This document shows, one piece after another, positions 45,136 through 56,640 of a DNA stretch of 64,000 bases. The notes under the pieces were generated by a model. That model worked only from the letters and a program-made list of their open reading frames with translations, was not told where the DNA came from and did not search any database. The DNA is taken from contig OX235271.1 in NCBI GenBank assembly GCA_944472155.2, forward strand, positions 24,188,977 through 24,252,976. The letters run 5' to 3'. A program made the position numbers and the translations under genes. Position 1 is the first letter of the stretch; each line of letters begins with the position of its first letter. The DNA is from Trichobilharzia szidati (lineage: Eukaryota > Platyhelminthes > Trematoda > Strigeidida > Schistosomatidae).

Positions 45136-46312
45136 GTGTGCGTATCTGTTTATGTGGATGTGTTATTTGTGAGCAGGATGATCTTATTCAATCATATTGA
45201 TAGAAAATAAGAGATTGTTACACTGTTCCGTAAACTGTTGTCGTTATTATATCCATTAAGTTATGATATTCCGGTAATGTCTGACCTAATTTCAAAAGCA
45301 TTCATTATACTTCTAATGCTAATACTAATGATACTACTGTTGGCATCATTACTACTACTATTATTATAATAAATATTATTACCAAACACAACTTTAATAT
45401 TACTTCAGAAAATATCATGAGAATTAAAGAGCCTATAAATAGAACACTATTTGTTTATTTGCATACCTTTATATGTGTGTATCTGTGCATTTGTGTGTTC
45501 AATATTCTCAATTATACAAAAGTTTCTTGTTTTAATTCTTCAAAAATGTTTTGTTTTTATATCTGAAAAATTAGTTTACAGTATTATCTATATTAATTAG
45601 AAATTGACATTTCTGGTTGCATAGAAAAAGACAAAACATTAAATATCACAATTGTCAAAATTGAAGATGTAAGAATCAGTCAACAGCCTGGTTGATTTAC
45701 TTCACCCGAATGACATCAAAAGCCTTTGTGAAGTGAAGATGTGATCTACTTTTCGTAATAATCATCTAGTGATCATCTTTGTCGACGAAGAGTCAATCTC
45801 ACATTTTCTCAACAACAGCAACAACAACAACAACAAGAAAAAATGAAGCTAGCGAATTCATAACTGTTCATTTTGAGCAAATTTATCTCTATCATAGTAA
45901 ATCATATTCTCAAACACAATATTTGATCTATTTGATACCAGAAAAAAGAAAGAAGAAAAAAAGACAAATTAAGTTGCATGGTTATATATATATATACATA
46001 CTGGTAGTCGGTAGCTACCAGTCTCGTCAAGCGACAGTGCCCGTTACTCCGACTAAAGTGACTTAAACACCTGTAGGATGATTGACTAGTGTTTGACACT
46101 GAATTGATCGGCTGTGTGGCTCAACTTTGAGAAGCAATTCATCGAAATGGTTATTCGATGTTTACACCACTTCGATTTTATTGGCTAACCACCAGATTGT
46201 TCGACATGGATGGCTTCCAACTACTACTTAGAGCAATCTGTAGTGTATATACCGTCATACATGTTTAAATCACTGTAACCAGTGAATGTTCTATGTTTGA
46301 CTGACAATTCAC
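45136..46312. other. Intergenic, upstream of the thioester-protein gene
   Basis: No recognisable gene. Contains short ATT-rich tracts (45300-45370), a CAA microsatellite (about 45811-45835) and a short TA repeat near 45990. Any promoter of the gene should lie here, but no defined element can be called. Confidence 0.4.
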
Positions 46313-48160
46313 TGTATAATAAAGATTTTTTGTATTTCCCAATGAATGAATGAATGAAAAACAAAACGATATTGTTGTTTTTACTGACGTTTCGCTATTT
46401 AATGCTGTTGCAGCAGAGGCATTGAAAGTGGACCCAGAGACAACAGCGGACTTGATTATGCCACTACTGGAGAAGGTGTGGAAAGAAGGCAAAGTACCCG
46501 AGGATTGGAAGAAAGGATACTTATTCAAACTACCAAAGAAAGGAGACTTAAGTCAATGCAAGAACTGGCGCGGAATTATGCTCCTGTCCATCCCAAGCAA
46601 AGTACTACGCCGCATCATCCTGGTAAGGATCAAACAAGCCCTGGGTCAAAAACTCCGACCAGAACAGGCTGGATTCAGGAGAAACAAGTCATGCATTGAT
46701 CAGCTCGCCACATTATGGATCATCATTGAACAAAGTTTGGAATGGCAGTCACCTCTCTATCTCAACTTCATCGACTTTGAAAAAGCCTTCGACAGCGCAG
46801 CGTCGGTCGAGAGGAGATTTGGAAACTACTTCGCTACTACGGGGTGCCGCCGACAATTATACATCTCATCCAACAGTTGTATGACAACGCTGCATGCCAA
46901 GTAATCCACAACGGGAAGCTCACGGAATCCTTCGAAGTGAGGAGAGGAGTAAGACAAGCTGGCTGCCTACTATCGCCAATGATTTTCCTGATTGCAGTTG
47001 ACTGGATAATGCGACAGACAGCGGGCAATGAGGAAACAGGCATAAAATGGACTCACACGAAAAACCAACTTGGAGGATCTGGACTTCGCCGATGTGGTGT
47101 ATTTCTGATTTCCCACAAACTGGAAGATATGCAAGTGAAAAGCAACAAGTTGGCAGAAGAAGCATCCAGAGAAGATAGGACTTCAGGTGAACATAGAGAA
47201 AACGGAGGTGATGAAGATTCCTGGCCAACACCAACAGCCCCAGCAACAACAACAGACAGCAATCAGCATAAATGGAAGGAACCTGAAAGAAACTACCTCT
47301 TTAACCTACATGGGAAGCATCGTTTCAACTACAGGCGGACCGAAATGATGAGGATATCAAAGCAAGAATCGGAAAAGCAAGACAAGCTTTCACTGCTCTC
47401 AAGTCTGTGTGGAGGTCAACAGCACTCAGCATCAAAAATAAGATCCAGATTTTCAACTCCAATGTGAAGTCAGTGCTACTCACTATACGGATCAGAGACT
47501 TGCACTTCGCGTCATAAAGAGCATCTCAAGCAAACTACAGACCTTCATTAACAGTTGTCTTTGCTCAATACTCAAGATCAGATGACCAGAAAAGATCACC
47601 AACAGAGATCTCTGGCAATGAGCGAACCAACTCAGCAGGAACCGATTGTGAAACAAATAGGCAGGAAGAAATGGAGATTGATTGGCTGGCCATACTCTGA
47701 GGAAACAATCCATCAAGTGACATCACTAGACAAGGCATCGCTCGAGTGGAACCCGAAAGGGAAACGGCGAGTTGGTCGTCAGTGCAAGGGTGACTTGGAG
47801 GAGGTCATGTGAAGAGGAGATGAAAACGTATGGGCAGACTTGGAGCCAGGTGAAGACTGTAGCAGAGAACCGAACGCAATGGAGACGCATGTTCCTCTAG
47901 GAACTAAAGGAAATAATAATAGCTTTATCAAAGTAGTAATGTTAAACCAGAATTTACAAAATCCATTCAGCTTACATATATATCAACTTAATCATCGTTC
48001 CTCAGCATGGGTTATTTTTGCGTTGTCGAATTGGCCAATTGGTAAAGATAATAAAACCAGGTGTAGATTGTTGGATTTGGTAAGTATGTAAAATTATAAA
48101 AGCAGCGTGTGTTTACATAATGAAATTGCTTATCACATTCGTGTTGACTTTGTGATTCAC
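46313..48160 (+). repeat. Diverged copy of the 507-bp repeat arm, split by an RTE
   Basis: 46313-46394 matches the outer part of the 30906-31412 arm ('TTTGTATTTCCCAATGAATG', 'TTTTTACTGACGTTTCGC') and 47915-48160 matches the rest ('AATCATCGTT', 'GTGTAGATTGTTGGATTTG', 'CACATTCGTGTTGA'). The split is exactly where the RTE sits, so RTE inserted into an existing repeat. This copy is single, not hairpinned. Confidence 0.85.
46395..47914 (+). mobile_element. RTE-like LINE, RT to 3' end, degenerate
   Basis: The frames read 'LKVDPETTADLIMPLLEKVW', 'CKNWRGIMLLSIPSKVL', 'LRPEQAGFRRNKSCIDQLAT', 'LYLNFIDFEKAFDS' (46350-46904), then after a shift near 46830 'IIHLIQQLYDNAACQVIHNG' and 'GVRQAGCLLSPMIFLIAVDW' (46844-47467). 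The catalytic FADD region reads LDFADV across another shift, so RT is dead. The C-terminal 'RKKWRLIGW' and 'EWNPKGKRRVGR' follow, then the RTE tail 'GCATGTTCCTCTAGGAAC' and an AATAATAAT end. 5'-truncated, no endonuclease. It sits inside the repeat at 46313-48160. Confidence 0.85.
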
Positions 48161-48177
48161 TTGTTTGTTCATTAATT

Positions 48178-48375
48178 ACTAGTCGGTGGCACAGCGGTTA
48201 GGACTCTCGCCTACCATGCAAATGGTCTGGGGTTCGATCCCCGGCCGACGCACACCTGATATCAATGGTTGGCCTGAAAATTTGCGCTATAGATATCACG
48301 TGCTGAAAATTCGACACTTGTACCAAAATACAGTTTGGAATCAAGCTATAATCTAAAATTTAAAAAAAATTAAAT
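48178..48375 (+). mobile_element. tRNA-headed SINE with a CR1-type 3' tail
   Basis: The head (48182-48252) is the family 1 tRNA-like sequence (GTCGG/CCGAC acceptor remnant, box B 'GGGTTCGATCCCC'). The body differs from other family 1 copies. The tail 'GTGCTGAAAATTCGACACTT' followed by 'ACAGTTTGGAATCAAGC' matches the 3' end of the CR1 copies ('GTGCTGAAAATTCCACACTG' ... 'TGGAATAAAGC'). It appears to be the same SINE head moved by a different LINE partner. Confidence 0.75.
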
Positions 48376-49380
48376 CAACTTTGGTAATTAAGATACTGTG
48401 CTGTCCAGGTAGGTTTTCTATAAATAGATCTTTTTATTGACCCGTCAAGCTGTCGACTAAGCAATATGTCTAGGAAAGATAAACAATTATCTTCCTCTTC
48501 TACAGATGTAAGTGATATGCTATTCTGAAATTCATTCATCCGATTTAAAATTGAGGTGGCAGAACAAGACTTATCACTGGTGATTACAATATCGTCTACA
48601 TACCTTCTATAAAGTGGCACATTTTCGATTAAATCCTCCGATAAATTCTGAATGTGCGACATATAAATATCTGCTAAAAGGGGCCCTAACGGACTTCCCA
48701 TAGCAACACCATCAACTTGGCGGAAACAATCGCCTTCAAATGTAAACCTAACACTGTTAGTACATAGAAGTAATAAATCTTTAAATAAGATATAGGGAAC
48801 GGGATGAAAAAATTGTTTCTGGAAATATAATCACACAAAAATGTCAACTGTTTTGAGCAAAGGCACATTAGTGAATAACGAGTTTACATCAAAAGAGTAC
48901 ATAATCTTATTCATAATATTAATATTACTATCGTCAAGAAAATCAACCAATTCAAAACAGTTGACATTTTGTGTGATTATATTTCCACAAACAATTTTTT
49001 CATCCCGTTCCCTATATCTTATTTAAGGGATTTATTACTTCTATGTACTAACAGTGTTAGGTTTACATTTGAAGGCGATTGTTTCCGCCAAGTTGATGGT
49101 GTTGCTATGGGAAGTCCGTTAGGGCCCCTTTTAGCAGATATTTATATGTCGCACATTCAGAATTTATCTGAGGATTTAATCGAAAATGTGCCACTTTATA
49201 GAAGGTATGTAGACGATATTGTAATCATCAGTGATAAGTCTTGTTCTGCCACCTCAATTTTAAATCGGATGAATGAATTTCAGAATAGCATATCACTTAC
49301 ATCTGTAGAAGAGGAAGATAATTGTTTATCTTTCCTAGACATATTGCTTAGTCGACGGCTTGATGGGTCAATAAATCAAC
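48376..49380. mobile_element. Penelope-like element, family G, head-to-head foldback
   Basis: The minus-strand copy (48951 down to about 48376) reads 'IMYSFDVNSLFTNVPLLKTV', then 'MGSPLGPLLADIYMSHIQNL', 'YVDDIVITSDKSC', 'IYRKPTWTAQYLNYQS'. The plus-strand copy (48952-49377) repeats from 'FCVIIF' on and encodes 'RQVDGVAMGSPLGPLLADIY' and 'YVDDIVIISDKSC'. The arms are nearly identical (a few substitutions, and a small indel that shifts the minus copy before GSPLGP). The junction is 5'-to-5' with about 94 bp of minus-copy sequence as the loop. Both lack the endonuclease. Confidence 0.9.
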
Positions 49381-49510
49381 TTTATTAATACTAGTCCATA
49401 TTGACTCAGTTTAGAGTTAAAGAAAAGGATTAAGTATATATATAATGATGAGTATTGTGTGCTAAATGCACAAATTTTTTCAAACTATTAAAATTGAAAT
49501 AGTTGATTGT

Positions 49511-49800
49511 TTACAGGATTTCATCATGAGCTGATATCTGAGAGAGAACCATTGGAAAACCACCAGGGTGTACTGGACAGTTGTTTCGTCAGCCTAGTTT
49601 TTTGAATCTTCATCAGTGCGCACCCACGAGAGTTTGAACTCAACACCTTCCGGTTACTAGGTGAGCCCCTGGGTTCGAACTCCGACGGGTGCGTTATGAT
49701 GAAGATTCACAAACTAGGCTGACGAAACAGCTGTCCAGTACACCCTGGTGGTTTTCAAATGGTTCACTATCCAATGTGAGCTCATGATGAAATCCTGTAA
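49511..49800. repeat. Family 2 SINE as a head-to-head foldback
   Basis: 49511-49639 and 49673-49800 are inverted copies, with the tRNA-like heads ('GGGTTCGAACTCC', 'GGGTGCG') at the centre and the tails ('AAACTAGGCTGACGAAACAG', 'GTCCAGTACACCCTGGTGG') outside. The loop (49640-49672) carries more of one head. This is the same 5'-to-5' geometry as the PLE at 48376-49380. Confidence 0.85.
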
Positions 49801-49869
49801 CCAGTTAAAAGTGAATTTGGTTTCGACGTGTATAAACAAAAGCGTCTTAGTTGTACTATAAAATGAGGA

Positions 49870-50333
49870 TTATTGGTTTAAGAATGCAATATTCAACGAA
49901 AAGACTCATTCCAACAACGAATTTATTATCAAGCCGCGCAATCGTATAAATGTATTAACAATATTAACAAATCATATCCCGTGAGGAAATTTAAACAAAT
50001 CTGTGAATACATAAAATAATAATAATAGTAGTAGTATGCGATGCAATTAAAATATCTGTGATCATAATCATAGTTAAATATCAAGTGTCAAGTGGGAAAA
50101 CCATTAATGTCATATGTAGAATAATTCATAGGATGTGTAGATGTTGGAAGTGAGGTGTATACTTATAGGGTTAGTAGGCGAATATGAAACGTTACATGAC
50201 ATGGTGTGAAATTTGATAAGGTAGGAGATTCAGCATTGTAAAAGACATTTTTGGGGGAGATTTAGAATGACAAGTGGGACAAGTGGAAATGGTTCAGAGT
50301 GAGAATGGTGGTGGTAATGGTGATCATAATGAT
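49870..50333 (-). mobile_element. Penelope-like element, family E, 3' UTR
   Basis: Reverse complement of 36570-37037 with some substitutions: 'CGAATTTATTATCAAGCCGC', 'CAAATCATATCCCGTGAGG'. The UTR resumes at 50845-50885 after the RTE insertion. Confidence 0.8.
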
Positions 50334-50844
50334 TATTATTATTACTGTTCCCTTGGGTTCCTAGTGGAACGTCTCCACTTGCTTCTGTCTTCTGCTGTAC
50401 TTCTCACCTGCATCCATGTTAATCCATATTGTTTCAACTCCTCTTCACACGATCTCCTCCATGTCACCCTTGGACGTCCCACTCGCCGCTTCCCTTTCGG
50501 GTTCCACTCGAGCACTGGCCTGACGCGCGATGTCACCCAGCAGCCTCCTCAGCGAGTGTCCAATCCATCTCCACTTTCTCCTGCATATTTGTTGGGCGAT
50601 TGGTTCTTGTTTTGTTTGTTCCCATAGCTTCTTGTTTGTGATTCTTTCCGGCCATCTGATCTTCAGTATGGAACGAAGACAACTGTTGATAAAGGTGTGC
50701 AACAGGCTGTTGGAAATATTCTTTGTGACACACTGGCCAAGTTTCTGATCCGTATAGAAGAGCTGACTTGACGTTTGTATCGAAAATCCGAATTTTGTTG
50801 TTGATGCAGAGTGAGTGACGAAGATTTCCAGATTGGTTTCAGGT
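50334..50844 (-). mobile_element. RTE-like LINE 3' end with 13-bp target-site duplication
   Basis: 511-bp insertion flanked by TGATCATAATGAT (50321-50333 and 50845-50857). The minus strand reads 'NLASVSQRIF', 'EEKVEMDWT' variants, 'VLEWNPKGKRRVGRPRVTWR' and 'SCEEELKQYGLTWMQVR', then 'STRNPREQ' and an ATT-repeat end. The C-terminal tail is better preserved than in other RTE copies here, so this is a fairly recent insertion into PLE-derived sequence. Confidence 0.88.
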
Positions 50845-50885
50845 TGATCATAATGATAGTAATAATGATAATTGTAGTAATAAGC

Positions 50886-51920
50886 TAAAGGTGATCCACA
50901 ACGGCGAACACAGTGGGGTGCATGAATTGAAGACAGGAGTGACATAAGGCTGATTACTATCACCAATGATAATCACAATTGTGATGGACTGGATTATACG
51001 ACACAGTGCGTGGAAAGCGAGAAGACAGGAATACGTTGAACCGACAAGAAGACTCTACAAGATGTAGCGCTTGCGAATGGATTATGTTTACTGTCACACA
51101 AACTAGAAGACCTACAGCAGAAAGCCAACAAGTTGGCAGGACAGGATCCCAGAGAAGATACAACTTCAAGCGAACGTAGAGGAGACAGAGGTGATGAAGT
51201 TTACCAAACAACAACAACAGCAACCAACACCAATCACTATCATTGTAGGAAATTTGAAGGCGGTCACTTCCGTCCCTTATCTGGCCAGCAAGCATCGTTT
51301 CAACTACAGACAACACCACGGATGAGGATGTCGAAATCAGGCAGGATTGGATAGGCGAGACAGAACTGCATCACTCTGAAGTCAGTGTGGGAACCATCTG
51401 CATTCGATTCAGCATAAACAACAGAATTCGGATTTTGAAGAGCAAAGTTAAGTTAGTCAGTCAGTCAATGGGTCATTTCTTTTGTATGGGTGAGAAACAT
51501 GACTGAGGTGTCACGAAAAGCATTTCTGACAGGTTGCAGGCTTTAACCAGCACCTGGCTTCTCTGACACCATATTGAAAATCAAATGATCAGAAAGAATT
51601 AGCCAGAGGGAACTCTGAGAACGAATCAATCTAGAAACTATTGCTCAACAAATATTCTGAATGAAATGGAGATGGATTGGACACTCACTGATGACACCGC
51701 TGAGCGACAACTTGTTCCAGGCCATTGCCTGAGTGGAACCCGAACTGGAAAAATGAGTTGGGCTTGGATCCGAGGGTAACATGGTGGAGATGGGAGACTA
51801 TGTGCAGTTGTGTGGCCAGTTGGAAAGGACCACAGAGAATAGAACGAAATGAAGATATGCTGTTGGAGGCCCATTTTCCACTCGAAATCTAAAAGTACAA
51901 TGATAACAGTGGTAATCTTG
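50886..51920 (+). mobile_element. RTE-like LINE remnant, RT and C-terminal part
   Basis: The plus strand reads 'VIHNGE', 'CLLSPMI', 'SHKLEDLQQKANKLAGQ', 'NVEETEVMKFTKQ', 'INNRIRILKSKVKLV', 'CLSGTRTGKMSWAWI' and a tail 'GGAGGCCCATTTTCCACTCG'. There are many stops. It starts abruptly next to the PLE UTR piece at 50845-50885. Confidence 0.7.
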
Positions 51921-53084
51921 TATTTCATACGATCAGGAATGAAATTATAAAAGTTTATGACAACCAGTTGACGTCAAAAGTTTCATGGTAGCTAATTGTT
52001 TTTATATACTGGATATATTCAAAATCTGATTACATGACAATGGAGTAAGAATATCTGAATTCACAGATGAGGTAAAGGAGGATAACCATTGCTACTGGAG
52101 GGAACTTGTTCCCTTTGAATGTCTCGATAAGTTTGTAACAGAAGAAAATTGTGTGGAGAAAGTATTGCTTCATAAGTAGATATAGTATTTATTCAAAATG
52201 AATAATATTAATAAACAATAATCTAACTGATTAAAAATGCCCATTAACATTTTTCAGAAGAGTGGTTACTGAACAAAGAATATTCTCTTGGATAACCCCT
52301 TCGTCATCAGTTTCTACAGTTATATGCATCCATAATAGTGAACGAATTAGTGTTATTAACGACAGTAATGTTTAAATAACATTGAATCAATAATAATAAT
52401 ATCAATGGATTACTGTTCTATAACATCAACATAGCAGTACACTGAATATCAGAGAAATTAGGAACGATAATAATACAAATTCATGAATTTAGAGTCTCCA
52501 CTGAAGGCCGGCCAGTGCAGTGGTAGTGACTGTAGTTTCACAGTTAGAATGAAAATAGTGTGGAACACATATTTGCTTACATCCACGTGACTGACATTCG
52601 TCTCTGAGATTTTTTATAAACAGTATACATCTTGAATTTACTTGAGCCTTACATACTTGAAATTATCTATAAGTTGTTTATAGAGTAGTATCAGTTATTT
52701 CAGTTTATTATGCGTATTAGTGTGAACTTATTCTTCCTCCGTTGACGATGTGTATTTCCTAGGGCTGTTTATTAGAGAGACAGCCAGAAAGAGAGAGAGG
52801 AAGTTTGTAGCCCTTACAAATGACAAAACTGTCCTCACCATTACTCCACAAGTTACTTAAATCAAAGTTGACAGTGTTCCACACCAATACCAGTTAGAGA
52901 AACACTGAGAAACAGGGAGCTCTGCACTGCCGTCTAACTTAGGTTGACTCTCTTTAGACATCAGTCGAGACTTATAAACAGATTCTCTAGGTTACGACAC
53001 AAGTAAGTCTATAATTCAGGCATTATTTTCAAATCCAGTGATCTGTTCCTCCTCACTTCGGTCATCATCTGCAGTTGAATTGAT
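51921..53084. other. Unassigned interval
   Basis: AT-rich, ATA/AAT microsatellite stretches near 52390. No recognisable coding or repeat signature. Confidence 0.35.
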
Positions 53085-54500
53085 GAGACGGACCATTCCA
53101 GAATTCAACGGTTTATTAAAATTCGTAGTCGTCTCTTAAAACTTCAGCTATCAGAAGTTACTGAAGTCAACCAACAATCATGGAATCTTGTAGACTCAGT
53201 GTAGATATTTGCAATTCAGAAACACACGTTACAATAACTGTGCTGGGTAAAGAATGAAATTTAACCAGTTAAGTGTTTATTTCAGTTCACCAGGTTTTGG
53301 TTTGGGTGTAAAGGTGTTTGAAATAAAGAGGTTAGAAGTCATCGAAACGATTAACTCGTAGATGTTTTGTGTTAGGGGAGAGCATTTCTAATTAGGGAAT
53401 TCAAAATAAGTGAATTGGTAGGCGTTAGCAACAAGTTACACGAGTGAGACGATCAAGAAATTTGTAAAAGAGTGATGACTCAGTAGGACTACATAGGATA
53501 CGAACGGGTTAATGGAATTAGCTAGAATGGTAAGAATAACAAAGTCAAATGAAAGTTATGAGGGGAGAGGAGAAATCGTTTTAGAAACTTAATACATATT
53601 ATGTGGTTGGCCATGGCGAAAATAGATAGGGACTGTACACATTTCTTTCGAACACATAGATTTGGTTTGTTCAGATGAACTCCGATTACCTCAGCTATAT
53701 GAATGTGTGTATTTATGTATGTCTGTGAAAGGCGTACTCGTAGACCAAATGAGAGGTTGTTAGTGTCGACTTGATGTGCAGTCAGTATGGAGAGATGAAC
53801 TAGTAGTATTGTATTGAGCTGCGTATAGCCTCTTTATTCGGACTTTTGCGAAAACAAGATGGGAGGTGTTCATAAAGTTGACGATGAACCTGTCTGATCA
53901 TACGCCCAATGTAACTAGCTCCGCACGAGCAGTTAAACTGGTAAATGTACATGGAAGAGGCGAAACAGGGCAGTGTGTCGTCATTTCTTGAACTAAATGT
54001 ATGTTATCTAGTGAGGATACGGCATTATTTAGGTGCTTTGAAAGACCATGGGAAGGCCCTTCTCAGACATTGTGATAATATCTCACTATTAACATCACAT
54101 GTGACTTGCAGTCTTAGGAAGACAGATTTTATGGGAAGTGTGCGAACCTTCGACATTTTACTTGCAGAGTTCCTGTGTTCGCTGACGAATTTATTCGGAT
54201 TTCCTTTTCTATTTAGTAGTTCAAGTATATTACCGAGTTCTTCACTGAGTGTCTCATTTGAACACATAAATATAGTGTGGTGAACCAGATATCTAACCAA
54301 ATCATATTTTGATTTGTGAGATATGAAACTCAGGAAGTGAGCATATTGTCCAGCTGAATTAGGTTTCCATTGCAATCGTCTGCATATCGATCGGTTTGTT
54401 TTGTTTGGTCATCAGGACATCCACAATCGAGATAGGGTAACTTCCTTCCTCTTTCTAAGTGGATCTTATGCCAGGATCTTCTTTCATGAAAAATTCCCAT
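53085..54500 (-). mobile_element. Penelope-like element, family B, minus copy
   Basis: The minus strand reads 'RRLQWKPNSAGQYAHFLSFI' (from 54375), 'LLNRKGNPNKFVSEHRNSAS', 'SQCLRRAFPWSFKAPK', then 'CFASSMYIYQFNCSCGASYIG' and the GIY-YIG remainder, then a 3' UTR to about 53085. Together with 21640-22730 it forms an inverted pair 31 kb apart. The frame breaks after KAPK. The RT core upstream of the palm is gone. Confidence 0.8.
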
Positions 54501-56640
54501 TCGAACATTAATAGAGAGAAGACAAGTAGTTCAGCGAAGAGTCTCTTTTTGGCGAATTCATTTTCATAGCTGTACAATCGCAAATATATATGGTTGTTTT
54601 GTATGTGTGTGTACATTAGATTTGTCAAACGAAATTACAATTATTAATTTCAGGTGAATCAAGTGTTGATATAAGAGGGTAGTAACAAAAGTGATGAGTT
54701 GTCACAAACGATTGTTAAAGAAGAGTTACGTAATAACATGAATAGTTTAATGAAAAAGTTGTGCTCAGGGTGGACATGAAAACAAAATATACGGAATTAC
54801 ACAAGAGTTTTAAGTAGAAAAATAAGCATACAAGAAAAGTTAAGTCAAATCAACACAGTTGTTACCATGGGAATATAAGTGGTTGAATAATTTTCTTTGG
54901 TATGCACAGTTCTGGTTCCTCTAGCCTTATGACTAGGGCTTCTGCGATGCAAAGAAGACGGAATCGTACTGTATTCGGAAGGTTGTTCTTCACTTTGTAG
55001 ATTAATTTGAATGAGGCGTTTGTTGAGATGGAATGACCAGTGTTGACGAGGTGTTCTATTATTGCACTCCTTATGCAGCCATTACTTCCTTTCTGTAGCC
55101 ACGCTGGATAGTGTTCTTTGACCCTTTTTGACAGGATACGCGTTGAACGACCGATGTACCTGGCTCCACAGCAACAGGTGAACTGATATATACACATAGA
55201 AGTGGTCAGGTGCCGGATCTTGTCTTTTGGGCTTCTGCAGATCAGCGGGCGACTAGAGAAGACTACTCTCAATGTTGACGCAAAGAAAGTTCTTCTCAAA
55301 CAGGTGGAGATTCTCCTTCTAAGGACGTCACTGAGTAGGTCTCCCTTGAAGTTGAGGTTCATATAAAGTATCTTTTTTGGCACAGATGCTGTTTCTTGCT
55401 TTTGGACTTTTTGTTTGATGTTTTTGTTCACGAATCTTGATGGGTAACCGTTTTGTATGAAGGTTTCTTTCAGGAAGTTTAGTTCTTCTTCCATGGTATC
55501 AGAGCTGCAGATGCGTCGGACGCGAGCGGCGAGAGATCTAATTAAGTTTCTTTTCCGACTTATTGGTACCCAGCTGTAGAAGCTTGTCAGTTGGCCGTTC
55601 CATGTGGGTTTCCTATGGATGGACCTTCTTAAAGTTCCGTCAGCTCTCCTTGTAAGTTCAACATCAAGAAAAGGGATTTTCGATTCGTTTTCAATTTCAA
55701 GAGTGAACTTTGTGGCTGGATGGCATTTGTTGAATATTTGTAGTAACTGATTGAGATCGTGGCTGTCATCACAGATAATGAAGATGTCGTCCACATATCT
55801 AATATACAGTTGGAAATTGTTGATAGCTGATTTGAGTGGGCCGTTCTCGAGGCTTGCTATGAAGCAGTCTGCTAGTAATGGGCCCAGTGGAGATCCCATT
55901 GCGATCCCATCTTGTTGTCTGTAAATAATGTCGTTGGATGTGAATTGCACATTGAGTATACATCTCAGTAGTAGTTCTTTTAAACAGGTCGTCGGTAATC
56001 CGATGTTCAGCTGATATTCGTCGATATAATGACAAATATAAGAGACAGTTTCTGTTAGTGGAACGTTGGTAATTAGTAACTCAATGTCGAGGGAGAGCAT
56101 ATTTTTGTTCTTTACATTGGTATCTTTGATGTGATCGACGAATTAGAAAGTGTCACGAAGCGAATAGTGGCACATTCGTTTTCGTTCAGGTTCTAAAATT
56201 TCAGCTAGCCATTTCGCTATTGGATGGTACAGGGAACCTGACATATCGAGAATTGGACGAAGTGGGAGGTTGGCTTTATGTGTCTTTGGTAAGCCGTACA
56301 GTCTCGGTATTATTGATCCTGTCGGTCGGATCTGATCATAGACTTCATGACTGATCAACTTTTCGGTTTGCATTCTTTTGAGGACATCGGTGAGTTGTTT
56401 TTCAATCTGTTCTGTTTTGTTTCTTTCATTGGGTGGTTGCGAAAATTTTGTTTTGTCTGACAAAATGTTGTTCATTTTCTCAATATAGTCTATTTTGTCC
56501 ATAAGGACTATGCCAGCTCCTTTATCTGGACGGGTTATCATGAGTTCTTTGTTTTGTTTCAGTTGATTTAATTCTTTTTCTTCTTTATTGAATTTCTCCA
56601 ATATGTCCTCACTCCCATTTTCTTTATTGAAAGCTATACA
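54501..56640 (-). mobile_element. Penelope-like element, family F, almost intact
   Basis: One frame (56601-54862) encodes both halves of a PLE polyprotein, broken only by a single in-frame TAA at 56145-56143. N-terminal part (152 aa): 'MITRPDKGAGIVLMDK', 'RLYGLPKTHKANLPLRPILD'. C-terminal part (412 aa): 'MLSLDIELLITNVPL', 'RQQDGIAMGSPLGPLLADCF', catalytic 'YIRYVDDIFII', 'IHRKPTWNGQLTSFYSW', then GIY-YIG 'CIYQFTCCCGARYIGRSTRI', 'HYPAWLQKGSNGCIRSAIIE' and 'LCIAEALVIR'. The 3' UTR runs to about 54501. The element is 5'-incomplete or has lost its start. It is the best-preserved PLE in the window. Confidence 0.92.

Noticed and set aside
45811..45835. Microsatellites (CAA, ATT, TA, TG) as a CRISPR-like array
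   Set aside because: Simple repeats without unique spacers, in a eukaryotic genome.
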